From NCBI RefSeq assembly GCF_001482385.1, contig NZ_CP013611.1, positions 1,674,001 to 1,738,000 on the forward strand: a DNA stretch of 64,000 nucleotides, given 5' to 3'. The translations under genes were made by a program, and so were the position numbers. Below are positions 19,761-28,598 of the stretch, piece by piece (the first letter of the stretch is position 1; the number at the start of each line of letters is the position of its first letter). The notes below the pieces were generated by a model. The model was not told the origin of the DNA and searched no databases. It was given only the letters and a program-made list of their open reading frames with translations. Origin of the DNA: Pseudoalteromonas rubra. Lineage in GTDB: Bacteria > Pseudomonadota > Gammaproteobacteria > Enterobacterales > Alteromonadaceae.

Positions 19761-20708
19761 ATGGATCTGACACTCAGACAAAAAACCGCCGGGCTACTGG
19801 AAGCCAGCGGGCGATTCAGAAAAGCCGGGCATGCCATAGATGTGTTTCTGATCTCGCTCATCATTATCAACGTCATTGCCATAGTACTGGAGTCTGTGCC
19901 AGCGCTTGCTGCGCGTTATCACAGGCTGTTCTTTTTCATCGAAGTCACGTCAGTGGCGATTTTCACCATTGAATACCTGCTCAGGCTATGGTGCTGCGTT
20001 GATAAACTGGCATTTAAACATACGCCAGGCAACAACACGAAAAAGCGTATGCGTTATGTGTTCTCACCACTGGCCATTATCGATTTACTGGCCATTCTCC
20101 CCACGATACTCATGGTGTTCTTCACCTTTGACCTGCGTTTTTTACGCGTATTCCGTTTGCTGCGTATTTTCAAACTGACCCGCTACTCTCGCGCAATGCA
20201 GCTATTATTAGCGGCATTCAGAGAAGAGAGCAGTTCATTACTGGCAGCTTTCTTTATTATGTCACTGGTGTTGATTGTGGCGTCGTGTGGCATCTACCTC
20301 ATTGAACATGACGTGCAGCCCGATAAGTTTGGCTCAATTCCGGCCGCCATGTGGTGGGCAATGGCTACACTCACCACGGTGGGATATGGTGATGTGGTGC
20401 CCATCACGCCTTTGGGACGATTTTTTGGCGGGGTGATCACCTTACTGAGTATGGGTATGGTCGCTATCCCCACGGGTCTGCTGGCGTCCAGCTTTGCCGA
20501 TCAACTGAGAAAACGCCGCGATGCCTTCAACGAAGCCGTGCTGCACTCGCTGAGCGATGGGGTCGTCGACGAGCAGGAAAAAGAACACCTCGAAGCCCTC
20601 AGAATTGAACTGGGACTCAGTGCAACGGAAGCCAATCAGGCCATTAAAATGATGACCAGCCAGCGCGTACACAACCACTACTGCCGCCATTGTGGCGGCA
20701 AGCTATAG
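19761..20708 (+). CDS. Voltage-gated-type potassium channel
   Basis: This 315-residue protein has six membrane segments. An S4-like helix with regularly spaced arginines (LRFLRVFRLLRIFKLTRYSR, about residues 130-150) precedes the pore loop with the K+ selectivity filter TLTTVGYGD (about 202-211). The N-terminal cytosolic part is short. The C-terminal tail has a charged helix (DEQEKEHLEALRIEL) and ends HNHYCRHCGGKL, a Cys-x-x-Cys near-terminal motif that might bind metal. The family conducts K+ across the inner membrane. It may be co-transcribed with the PatZ-like gene 36 bp upstream. Confidence 0.92.
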   Translation: MDLTLRQKTAGLLEASGRFRKAGHAIDVFLISLIIINVIAIVLESVPALAARYHRLFFFIEVTSVAIFTIEYLLRLWCCVDKLAFKHTPGNNTKKRMRYVFSPLAIIDLLAILPTILMVFFTFDLRFLRVFRLLRIFKLTRYSRAMQLLLAAFREESSSLLAAFFIMSLVLIVASCGIYLIEHDVQPDKFGSIPAAMWWAMATLTTVGYGDVVPITPLGRFFGGVITLLSMGMVAIPTGLLASSFADQLRKRRDAFNEAVLHSLSDGVVDEQEKEHLEALRIELGLSATEANQAIKMMTSQRVHNHYCRHCGGKL

Positions 20709-20716
20709 CACGACAA

Positions 20717-20737
20717 AGGCCTGCTTCACGCAGGCCT
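20717..20737. terminator. Bidirectional terminator-like hairpin
   Basis: An 8-bp stem, AGGCCTGC / GCAGGCCT, with loop TTCAC lies between the convergent channel gene and the GGDEF/EAL gene. Flanking GACA/TGTC can extend it. Confidence 0.55.
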
Positions 20738-20741
20738 GTCA

Positions 20742-23700
20742 CTAGCTGGCACGTGCAAACACCTGATGCCAGTTACGCCTTAATAGTGCGCCGGCTTCGC
20801 TCGCAGGTAAGGCTTTACTGAACAGATAGCCCTGGAAGCGCTCACATCCCAGCATTCTCAGAAAAGACAGCTGCTCCATTTGCTCTACGCCTTCCGCAAC
20901 ACAATACTTACCCAGACTGTGTGCCAGCGATAAGGTGGAGTGGATGATCACTTCGTGCTCCTTGTCGCAACCTATGTCGCTGACAAAGCTGCGATCAATT
21001 TTGAGCGCATCGACTGGATATTGTTTGAGGTAGGTCAGTGAAGAGTACCCCGTCCCAAAGTCATCCATATAAAGTCGGCAGCCCAGCGCCCTGAGTTCAT
21101 GCATACGCACGATTGCCTGTTCCGCATCTGCCATCATCACTGATTCGGTGATTTCGAATACCAGATAGCGACCGTCTATACCATTACGTGCCAGAATATC
21201 GGTGATCCGGGTCAGTAACTCTTCGTACTGAAAATCCAACGCCGATAGATTAACCGAAATATACAGATCGGGATGGGTTGTGTGCCACTCTTTCAAATCG
21301 ACCAGCGCCCTTTCCAGGGTTTGCAACATGACCCGGGTAATGATCCCTGTCTGCTCTGCGGTATGGGCGAGTTCCTCGATGTTATAACTGGGCGTTTGTG
21401 GCCAGCGCAGTAAGACTTCAAAGCCTTCTACCGACATATGCGTTGCATTGATGATGGGCTGATAATGATTACGAAACGCTTCTTCCTGATAAGCTTTTAA
21501 CAGCGCCTGTTCGATAGCCAGAGCACGCTGAACCTGCTCATTGATCTCACTGTGATAGAATTGATAATCCGTGATCAGAGACTGTCTGGCATGGTTGAGT
21601 GCCGTCTCTGCGGCCTGATTGAGGTCAAAGGCATCACTGGCATCATCAGGGAACATTGCGATCCCCAATTTCGCTTTCACATGCACCTGTTGCTGCTCAA
21701 TCTCAAACCCTTTTTCAAATCGCTCAAGCAGGCAATGAATATATCGCATTACCTGTTCCACGCCTGTCAGCTGCTCCATAAGAATATAGAAGTCTCGCTC
21801 ATTACCGATGGCCAGGCTGTCGACTTCCCGAAAACAACACTGCAAGTTGGTTGCGAGTTTTTGCGTAACAAGCGCCAGGAAGTCGTTGCCATAGGTATCC
21901 GCGAATCTTTGCAAACGGCTGAACTTAATCGCAATAATCGCCAGAGGCTGACGTGATAAATGCGCCTGCTCTATCGCATGCTGCACGCGGTCCATGAACA
22001 GTACTTTGTTTGGCAGCTTGGTCAACGCATCATAGTTGGCCAGTTGATAGAGCTCTTTCTCCGTACGCTTTTGCTTGGTGATGTCGGTCAGTACTAAAAT
22101 ATAATGCTTATCTTCCGTTGCACTGATTTTTAGCAGTACCTGACGCTTTTCACCGCTGGGCAGTCGCAAAGTTTCCTCGGCAACATATAAGTCATCGACT
22201 TTTAATTTACTGATTGCACGCAGATACTTCATTCTGACGTCTCGCTCCAGACCCAAAGTGACACTGGTACTGGATGAGGGCGCGGCACTGACAGAGAAGG
22301 CACTTTGCAATGCTTTGTTGCAAGCCAGAATGCGCAAATGCTTGTCAAAGATCATGACCCAGTCACGGGTTTGCTCAAACGCCGCACCAAACAGGGTTGC
22401 CCGCTCTTCGAAAACGCGCTCCCGGGTCAGGTTAGTATAGGTCCCGGCAACCTGCACTGGCACGCCATCCTGCCACGCCATCACTTTGCCGTAGTCCTTG
22501 TACCAACGCCATTGGCCATTGATGTGACGCAGACGATAAGTGCAGTCAATAAAACCTTTTTCGGTTGAGACAAACTCCAGCCATTCAATCCGAAACAGAG
22601 CGCGATCTTGTGGGTGGATCAACTCCAGGTATTCGTCTAACACCAGGCTCTCGTTACTGTAACCCAGGTCGCTCACGAGCCTTGGCTGATACACAAACTG
22701 ACTTCCCGATTGCCAATCCCAGACGCCCGAGTTACTGCCCTCCAGGGCCATCTTCAGACGCGTTTCGCTATTTTGTGTTTCACGGTGGGCAGCCAGGATC
22801 ATACCCGCCACTTTGTTTTTCCGGTGCACCCAAAAAGCGAATAAAGCGGCAGCCAGCAGGACATAGCAAAACAGTGCCCAGGGCGCACGCCAGATTGGGT
22901 AATGCACCACAATCTCTAATTGAGCAGGAGGGGTATAATCCCCCGTCAGTGGGTCCTTCGCCCAGACTTTGAGGCGATAATTGCCAGGGCTTAATTTGGG
23001 AAAAACCACCCGGTTGCTGTTACGGCTCAGAATGCGCTGCTCACCCGAGAGCTGATATTCATAAACAATCCGCTCTTGTAGCGTAAACGCCATTGCCGAA
23101 AACGACACTTCCAGCCCAATATCATCATGGTTCAGCTCGATGTAAGAAAATGACTTGAGCCCGGCTGGTAAAAGATCCCGAGACATCAGATCAACATCGG
23201 TTATGTTCACACGATTTAGTAAGGATTTAGCAGGACGATGCGATTTGGGGTCGAATAGCGTAAAGCCCTGCAACGAACCATAACCAATTCGGCCATCCGA
23301 CAGCTTGACTGACGCTCCGCCATTAAACTCATTACTCATCAGGCCGTCGGCCGTGGTAAAGCCCTGAAGATGAAAATTATCCGGGTCCAGCCGCCAGATC
23401 CCCTGATGAGACGACATCCAGATCATGCCGACATCATCCTGCACCATTTCATACAAGATATTATTAGTGACAGTATGCTGCTCATTGGGCATAGGCAACA
23501 ACTCGTAACCGTCTGCGGTAAGACGTACCAGGCCATGTCTGGCAAACGATAGCCACAGTACATTATGTTTATCTATGGTATAGCTCAGTAAATCGACCGC
23601 ACTTTGCTTATGTGCTTTGGGCACCTGGTATATCTCAACCAGCTGGTGCGCCTGCGTATCATACCGGAACAACCGACCCTCGCTGTAAAAAACAGGGTCC

Positions 23701-25205
23701 TGAGGGTGTGTACTCAAAGGCTTATAAAAACCATAGCTCAGGAAAGGGTCAAATCGGTCGAATTCTTCGCCCAATTTCGAGAGCGTGCCAGTATTAATGT
23801 CAAACACATAAAAGCCGGTTTTTTCATCGACCAGATAGAGCTGACCATCCCCTACAATCAAGGCACCTTTGACAAATCCAGACAGGACGGCAGTGGCAGT
23901 GTCGTCCTGTGCCTCGGGCCTGTAAATTTGCTCAGATTCGGGCTCGAAAATAAACAGTCCACGGTTACTGCTCAGCCATAGCTTGTCCTGATAGTTAAGT
24001 AAACCAAAGATAGTAAACTCGGGATAAAAGCCATCGCCCAAAAAGCCTGCTAAATACTGTTCGGAAGTTCGGGTTTGTGGGTCGTAACGGGTCAGCCCAT
24101 CTCGTGTCCCTACCCAGATAAAGCCATCGTACTCGACCAGGCCCCATACTGTGCCTTTAGAAAAGCGCCCTTGTACAGTTCCCGGGTGAACATTATCAAA
24201 CCCCTGCGACTCTGCCGGTAAGTAAAATGCCCCGTCTTTTTTGGTCGCGATCCAAATACCACCAAAATCATCACGAATGAAGTAAATCACGCTGCTGTCC
24301 GAAACCGCATAATGACTACTGGCCAGCCTTGTATCGCGATGGACTGCTCCAGTGGCGATGTCATAGTGCATCAGACCATGATCTGTTCCCAATAACAGCT
24401 GCGTGCCATTACGCTCAATTTGCCAAATATTAAGCTCTTCAATCAAAGTTTGGTACGGCACGTCGGCCTCAAAATCACGGCGTAATGCACTGATATCCAA
24501 TTGATACATGCCAATTACGGCCCCTAAGATCAAGGTGTCGTCATCGAGCAGATGCATTGATTTGGTATTGGTCTGAAAAGGGTGCGTGATCTGTTCACGG
24601 TGAGTAATGGCGCGCAGCTGCTCAGTATCCGTGTTATACACAAACAAGCGTTCAGCCGATGCTATGAACAATAAGTTGTCGTGTTTAAGCAGGCCTCGCA
24701 CTGCCATTTGACGATCTTCGACAGGCAACATTATCTCCTGAGTGATGTTCCCTGTACGCGTATCCATCACAGCGACATTTTGTGCTCTGCCCAGCCACAG
24801 CTCATGCTTACTCTTACTGAGCATTTGAAACACGCTATTTTTGAAGTAATCTTCTTCAGATTCTGGCGCTGACGTATAACGACGATAGCTGTCTTTCTCG
24901 GGGTCATAACTAAACAAGCCTGCACGCCCCGACGCTATCCAGATGATGCCACTTTCGTCCTGATAAATGCGGTCGATCTGCATTTTGTTCAGGTCCTGAT
25001 TTGGCCCCCCGACCTCTAGCACCTGATACCCGTCATAGCGATTCAGGCCGCCTTCGGTTGCCAGCCAAAGGTATCCATTGTCATCGACCAACAAAGTGTT
25101 CACATAGCTTTGTGACAAACCCTCTGCCGGAGATAATCGGGATACCTGCGCCAAAGAGAGGGAGGTAAACACAACTAGGATAAAGCTGAGGATTATTCGC
25201 AACAT
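20742..25205 (-). CDS. Two-component-type propeller/PAS/GGDEF/EAL membrane regulator
   Basis: This 1487-residue protein has a signal peptide (about 1-19). A periplasmic double beta-propeller built from many reg_prop repeats (NGYLWLATEGGLNRYDG is the first clear one; about 25-690) and a Y_Y_Y domain (about 690-765) follow. Then come one transmembrane helix (about 772-790), two PAS domains, a GGDEF domain and an EAL domain. The GGDEF signature is degenerate, reading GNERD near residue 1131. EAL residues look intact: GFEVLLRW (about 1260) and DDFGTGYSSL (about 1383), where the double Asp binds metal. I therefore infer a c-di-GMP phosphodiesterase gated by a periplasmic ligand, probably a glycan or peptide. 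It is the last gene of a three-gene minus-strand operon (8-bp gap to the GNAT gene). Confidence 0.9.
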   Translation of the reverse strand: MLRIILSFILVVFTSLSLAQVSRLSPAEGLSQSYVNTLLVDDNGYLWLATEGGLNRYDGYQVLEVGGPNQDLNKMQIDRIYQDESGIIWIASGRAGLFSYDPEKDSYRRYTSAPESEEDYFKNSVFQMLSKSKHELWLGRAQNVAVMDTRTGNITQEIMLPVEDRQMAVRGLLKHDNLLFIASAERLFVYNTDTEQLRAITHREQITHPFQTNTKSMHLLDDDTLILGAVIGMYQLDISALRRDFEADVPYQTLIEELNIWQIERNGTQLLLGTDHGLMHYDIATGAVHRDTRLASSHYAVSDSSVIYFIRDDFGGIWIATKKDGAFYLPAESQGFDNVHPGTVQGRFSKGTVWGLVEYDGFIWVGTRDGLTRYDPQTRTSEQYLAGFLGDGFYPEFTIFGLLNYQDKLWLSSNRGLFIFEPESEQIYRPEAQDDTATAVLSGFVKGALIVGDGQLYLVDEKTGFYVFDINTGTLSKLGEEFDRFDPFLSYGFYKPLSTHPQDPVFYSEGRLFRYDTQAHQLVEIYQVPKAHKQSAVDLLSYTIDKHNVLWLSFARHGLVRLTADGYELLPMPNEQHTVTNNILYEMVQDDVGMIWMSSHQGIWRLDPDNFHLQGFTTADGLMSNEFNGGASVKLSDGRIGYGSLQGFTLFDPKSHRPAKSLLNRVNITDVDLMSRDLLPAGLKSFSYIELNHDDIGLEVSFSAMAFTLQERIVYEYQLSGEQRILSRNSNRVVFPKLSPGNYRLKVWAKDPLTGDYTPPAQLEIVVHYPIWRAPWALFCYVLLAAALFAFWVHRKNKVAGMILAAHRETQNSETRLKMALEGSNSGVWDWQSGSQFVYQPRLVSDLGYSNESLVLDEYLELIHPQDRALFRIEWLEFVSTEKGFIDCTYRLRHINGQWRWYKDYGKVMAWQDGVPVQVAGTYTNLTRERVFEERATLFGAAFEQTRDWVMIFDKHLRILACNKALQSAFSVSAAPSSSTSVTLGLERDVRMKYLRAISKLKVDDLYVAEETLRLPSGEKRQVLLKISATEDKHYILVLTDITKQKRTEKELYQLANYDALTKLPNKVLFMDRVQHAIEQAHLSRQPLAIIAIKFSRLQRFADTYGNDFLALVTQKLATNLQCCFREVDSLAIGNERDFYILMEQLTGVEQVMRYIHCLLERFEKGFEIEQQQVHVKAKLGIAMFPDDASDAFDLNQAAETALNHARQSLITDYQFYHSEINEQVQRALAIEQALLKAYQEEAFRNHYQPIINATHMSVEGFEVLLRWPQTPSYNIEELAHTAEQTGIITRVMLQTLERALVDLKEWHTTHPDLYISVNLSALDFQYEELLTRITDILARNGIDGRYLVFEITESVMMADAEQAIVRMHELRALGCRLYMDDFGTGYSSLTYLKQYPVDALKIDRSFVSDIGCDKEHEVIIHSTLSLAHSLGKYCVAEGVEQMEQLSFLRMLGCERFQGYLFSKALPASEAGALLRRNWHQVFARAS

Positions 25206-25213
25206 AGTCGATT

Positions 25214-25636
25214 CTACTCAGGGTTAATACATTGCATTGCCAGGATCTGTCGACCTTGTGCAACATAGGTATGATATTTTTCTGCCAGTCCCTGAGGCAG
25301 TGCCAATGGATCAATCGCCGCAAAGCCCAGATCTGTGTAAAACGCACTCAAATGACGATAGGCAAAGGTGTACAGAGGAGCCTGTTGGTGCGCCAGCACG
25401 GCATTCAAGAGAACTTTTGCAAACCCCTTGCCTCGTTGCTCAGGCGCAACCAGCACCGTTGACAAAAAACAATGCCCAGTGACGTGCTGCACTCTGCACG
25501 CCGCAACAATATCCGGGTCTTTAAGTACCCAATTTTGATCCTGACGAGTCGCCTTCCCCCGGGCTTTATGGGTTTGATAAAACTTATTCACCAGGGGCGT
25601 CTGAATGGCCGGTAATACCTGAGCAACAACTTTCAT
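25214..25636 (-). CDS. GNAT-family N-acetyltransferase
   Basis: This 140-residue protein carries the acetyl-CoA-binding motif VAPEQRGKGFAKVLLNAVL (the R/QxxGxG/A pattern) in its middle, followed by LYTFAYRHLSAFYTDLGFAAI, typical of GNAT motif B. The substrate is not evident. It sits between DUF3283-like and GGDEF/EAL genes, 2 bp after the former, so all three are probably one transcript. Confidence 0.85.
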   Translation of the reverse strand: MKVVAQVLPAIQTPLVNKFYQTHKARGKATRQDQNWVLKDPDIVAACRVQHVTGHCFLSTVLVAPEQRGKGFAKVLLNAVLAHQQAPLYTFAYRHLSAFYTDLGFAAIDPLALPQGLAEKYHTYVAQGRQILAMQCINPE

Positions 25637-25638
25637 GG

Positions 25639-25842
25639 CTATGCCAGCATCAGCCCCAGATAAAATTCGAATTTTTCTTTCAACATCGCCTGCTCTGACA
25701 GAGGGCGCTGATTAATCGCATCATAAATGGCCTCACGGCTATTCTTGCCGCGTTTGATCTGATAAGCCCAAAAAGACGCTTCGTACTCTAATTGAATTTG
25801 ATATTTATCTTGTCTCGATAAATTACACAGGTTATAGCTCAT
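25639..25842 (-). CDS. DUF3283-like small protein
   Basis: This 67-residue soluble protein reads MSYNLCNLSRQDKYQIQLEYEA at its start (continuous text shortened here) and has a central ASFWAYQIKRGKNSREAIYDA. I believe it is the DUF3283 family of Vibrio/Alteromonadales, recalled from sequence character and not searched. It is the first gene of the DUF3283-GNAT-GGDEF/EAL operon. Function unknown. Confidence 0.65.
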   Translation of the reverse strand: MSYNLCNLSRQDKYQIQLEYEASFWAYQIKRGKNSREAIYDAINQRPLSEQAMLKEKFEFYLGLMLA

Positions 25843-25999
25843 AGTAAATTTGGTTACAGCAATCTCTGTAAAAAGTGTATCATAATTACGCTAAGGTGTA
25901 TCCGTTCATGTACACGCTCAACGCATGTTACCGACGTGCAACTTTCTGCCGCTGCGCCACTGCTAAAATAAGTGGGGTCAATTTTTATAGGGAGAACCA

Positions 26000-26683
26000 T
26001 TGCGACTTTTCAGTTTGTTATTGTTATGCTGCCTGAGTGCACACAGCGTCGCAACCGATAACCGCACACTGTACTTTAATCGCCCGGCGGATACCCCTCA
26101 GGCGAGATACGTGATTGAGTTATTGCAAACCGCTTATCAACAGCTGGGTTATAAGTTAGAGGTTGTTGATTTTAATCGCCAAAGCGCCCTTATCGCTGCC
26201 AATAATGGTGCCCTGGACGGGCAACTCGGGCGGATCCATGGCGTGACTCAGGCCTACCCAAATTTACTCCAGGTACGCTTTCCTCTGTATACTTTTAACT
26301 TGCAGTTACTCAGTCGCTGTTTAAGTTGTAGCTTTGAGCAGCTCGACTCATTGGTTATTCAAAGCGGTTATCTGGTTTCAAACCAATATCTGGATAGCGC
26401 GCCCTTCAATGGCCAGCTAATCGAGGTAAAAAACAATATCACTCAGCTTAATCTGGTTATCCAGGGAAAAGTGCAGGCAGCGTTGGTGGTTGACTTTCAC
26501 TTGCGAGAGCATCTGGCGGAAATGGATTTGGAGACATTTAAAATTGATACACTGCTGACCATTGAGACTTATCATTATTTACACATTAAACACAAAGCCC
26601 TGATCCCCCGCCTTGAAGAGGCATTACATACCCTGGCGGAAAAGGGTACTGTGGCCATGCTCAAAGCAAAATACCAGATTTAA
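26000..26683 (+). CDS. Periplasmic substrate-binding-like protein (SBP family 3 type)
   Basis: The start is TTG at 26000 with AGGGAGA just upstream (25989-25995). A signal peptide (about 1-18) precedes a 209-residue domain resembling short periplasmic amino-acid-binding proteins: RYVIELLQTAYQQLGYKLEV near the N-terminus, LDGQLGRIHGVTQAYPNLL, and EEALHTLAEKGTVAMLKAKY at the end. No ABC permease or kinase gene is adjacent, so it may be an orphan binding or sensor-accessory protein. Marine gammaproteobacteria carry many such lone paralogues. Confidence 0.75.
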   Translation: MRLFSLLLLCCLSAHSVATDNRTLYFNRPADTPQARYVIELLQTAYQQLGYKLEVVDFNRQSALIAANNGALDGQLGRIHGVTQAYPNLLQVRFPLYTFNLQLLSRCLSCSFEQLDSLVIQSGYLVSNQYLDSAPFNGQLIEVKNNITQLNLVIQGKVQAALVVDFHLREHLAEMDLETFKIDTLLTIETYHYLHIKHKALIPRLEEALHTLAEKGTVAMLKAKYQI

Positions 26684-26937
26684 AATAAGTTTTCCTGATC
26701 CCCTTGCTGTTGAGCATCCGCTGGTTCAGCCTCTGCGCTGCGCTTTTTCGCCGCCATCACCCGCTTTTGGCGTTGCGCGCATAGCTCAATCACCTTACGC
26801 TTTTGCTGCTCACTCAGCGCATGCCAATGAAAGCGCTCTTCGCGACTGCGAAAACACCCTTTGCAATAACCCCGATTATTCACCTCACAAATACCACGGC
26901 AAGGGCTGGGAATTTCAAAAATCTCAATCTGTTCCAT
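26680..26937 (-). CDS. DUF1289 family protein
   Basis: This 85-residue protein has the family's cysteine pattern: SPCRGICEVNNRGYCKGCFR, then a helix (LSEQQKRKVIELCAQRQKR). Four cysteines could bind metal, but the function is unknown. The ATG at 26937 is preferred; a GTG three codons upstream is possible. It is convergent with the binding protein, overlapping it by 4 bp. Confidence 0.85.
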   Translation of the reverse strand: MEQIEIFEIPSPCRGICEVNNRGYCKGCFRSREERFHWHALSEQQKRKVIELCAQRQKRVMAAKKRSAEAEPADAQQQGDQENLF

Positions 26938-27073
26938 ATGCTTCACTGGTTACTCTTTATCCGGTACTATGGCCAAATTGATACTCAGATCGCGGCTTAC
27001 CAACATTAATTTGAGTATAATATAGACTAAAAATAATTATCTATAACTGTATAGTCTCAAGGAGGCACCACAC

Positions 27074-27379
27074 ATGAAAAAATGGTTTTACCTATTGCTA
27101 CTTTTGCCCTGTTTTGCTTACGCAGATTGGCACAGTGGCAAGGTTGAAATGATAGCAATAGGCTATGATGGCAAAACAATTTCAATTGGCATGGAAGGCT
27201 CAACAAAGACCGAATGTACCTGCTATCCAACCTGGCCAAACCGGTTTTGCCTGAATAGAAATAGAGTCTCATTCAGCGAGGAGTTTTCGTTACTATTATC
27301 TGCCAAAGCGAAAGGTAAAAGTGTTTCACTGCAGATAGATGAGACCACCTGTATGGTGAATGCCATGTATGAAAAATAA
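27074..27379 (+). CDS. Small secreted hypothetical protein
   Basis: The 101-residue product begins with a signal peptide (MKKWFYLLLLLPCFAYA) and has a short mature domain of about 84 residues with four Cys, including CTCYPTWPNRFCLN, likely disulphide-bonded in the periplasm. AAGGAGG is present upstream (27059-27065), a good ribosome site. I do not recognise the family. It precedes the accessory stretch. Confidence 0.75.
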   Translation: MKKWFYLLLLLPCFAYADWHSGKVEMIAIGYDGKTISIGMEGSTKTECTCYPTWPNRFCLNRNRVSFSEEFSLLLSAKAKGKSVSLQIDETTCMVNAMYEK

Positions 27380-27433
27380 TGCCTGTTAATTTAATTTTAA
27401 ATAGCCTGACTGTAGGTAATTGAACTCAAAAAG

Positions 27434-27457
27434 AAAGCCTGCGGATGTGAGGCTTTT
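27434..27457 (+). terminator. Rho-independent terminator
   Basis: AAAGCCT / AGGCTTTT with a 9-nt loop, ending in a T-run, lies about 55 bp after the small secreted protein's stop. Confidence 0.6.
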
Positions 27458-27642
27458 ACATAACGGTCCAATGAGTTTTGCCTACAGGTAGGCGTCGCAC
27501 CTTTTGTGCATCTTTTTAGGGAAATGGTGGTGTGGCCCCGCCTTCGCCATGCGTTCGGACAATCACCAGCAGGTATATCTTGTTCAATTGAATGAGTGCC
27601 ACATGCAGTTTCTTTATTGTTGCTTGTACATGCCGCAACCCG

Positions 27643-27858
27643 CTAGTTCTTCCATTCGTATTTATCGATAAAATAACCAAAGTGATAAGCAATTATAAAA
27701 GTCACCAAGAGAACTAATAGGGAGACTCCAAACCTCTTCCAAGCAACGACTTTTAATTCAACAGGGTTCATCAGAGTAGCCAATAAATTCCCCAGTACAC
27801 TAAAGAAAGAACCTAAAAGCATAAACAAAAGAGCAAAGCCCAATATTTTATCAATCAT
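27643..27858 (-). CDS. Small two-helix membrane protein, unknown
   Basis: This 71-residue protein has two hydrophobic segments (about 6-28 and 45-65) and ends in a charged YFIDKYEWKN tail. No family is recognised. It lies in A+T-rich accessory sequence next to an IS3 remnant. Coding status rests on length, a start codon and a membrane-protein-like sequence. Confidence 0.45.
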   Translation of the reverse strand: MIDKILGFALLFMLLGSFFSVLGNLLATLMNPVELKVVAWKRFGVSLLVLLVTFIIAYHFGYFIDKYEWKN

Positions 27859-27888
27859 CTAATTACCATATAGTGCTTTCGCGCTCTT

Positions 27889-27906
27889 TTTTAAGTGACA
27901 TATATG
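27889..27906. repeat. 18-bp direct repeat, copy 1 (flanks IS3 remnant)
   Basis: TTTTAAGTGACATATATG occurs here and again, identically, at 28200-28217. The two copies bracket the decayed IS3-family transposase fragment. Confidence 0.6.
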
Positions 27907-27959
27907 GACGCTCCATTGATGTCTTTGAAACTCATCACCAATTGAGGTGGCTGTCCACT

Positions 27960-28180
27960 TAATCCCATATAGTACTTAGTGTCTTACAACGGCATTATCC
28001 CAACACGCCCCCACATCCCCATACAGGCTCTCATTCCATAGCTCGCTAGCAACTTACGGAATTGCTTGCTGGTATATTGTGAACCGCGATCACTGCGAAA
28101 CACCAGCCCCTTCGGTGGTTGTCTCAGGTTGTAGGCTTTCATTAATGCCTTACTTATCAAATCTGCCGTCATGCGGTTAT
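27960..28180 (-). pseudogene. IS3-family transposase (OrfB) remnant, frameshifted
   Basis: Reading leftwards, MTADLISKALMKAYNLR and VFRSDRGSQYTSKQFRKLL are the DDE integrase core of an IS3-family OrfB, including the second Asp. The frame then changes: the expected ...GNCWDNAV... is found in another frame (CWDNAVV, near 27995-28015), which shows a single indel followed by decay. The N-terminal two thirds, OrfA and the third catalytic Glu region are missing. Only about 200 bp of a 1.2-kb element survive. It cannot be functional. Confidence 0.85.
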
Positions 28181-28199
28181 TAAATTTTTTAACTGAAAG

Positions 28200-28217
28200 T
28201 TTTAAGTGACATATATG
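28200..28217. repeat. 18-bp direct repeat, copy 2
   Basis: Identical to 27889-27906. The spacing (about 310 bp) encloses the IS3 remnant. The repeats are too long to be an IS3 target duplication and may be older repeated sequence in which the fragment is embedded. Confidence 0.6.
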
Positions 28218-28333
28218 TCCATGTAACTTTTACATTACGTTATTTCTCTTTTTTAAATGGCTTTTTATCATGTCATATATATAAAAAAGATAGCCGGAAG
28301 TAAAAAAAAGCACTTTTGAAAGGAAGAATAATA

Positions 28334-28552
28334 CTATCTTTTTAACAAGGTGTTTGATTTATATGCTCTAATAAAAGCATAACTCCACATAACGATCACA
28401 GTAATCATGAGGCAAGCTTTTTCAATTGCCTTATAACTATCAACAGCTTCTTGCCCATAATTTTGAAAAACTACAGGAACAATAAACTGAGCCAAAAATG
28501 CATAAAAAAATGTACCCCAAAAAACAGGGGACCAGTACTTTCTAATATCCAT
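28334..28552 (-). CDS. Small two-helix membrane protein, unknown
   Basis: This 72-residue protein starts MDIRKYWSPVFWGTFFYAFL and has two hydrophobic helices with a short polar link (NYGQEAVDSYKAIEK). AAGAAG precedes the start at a usable distance. It is not recognised. Like its neighbour at 27643, it is an orphan in A+T-rich accessory sequence. Confidence 0.45.
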   Translation of the reverse strand: MDIRKYWSPVFWGTFFYAFLAQFIVPVVFQNYGQEAVDSYKAIEKACLMITVIVMWSYAFIRAYKSNTLLKR

Positions 28553-28598
28553 AACTATTTAAACTTCTTAAAATCAAAAGTGTACTAAGCTTTTTTTT

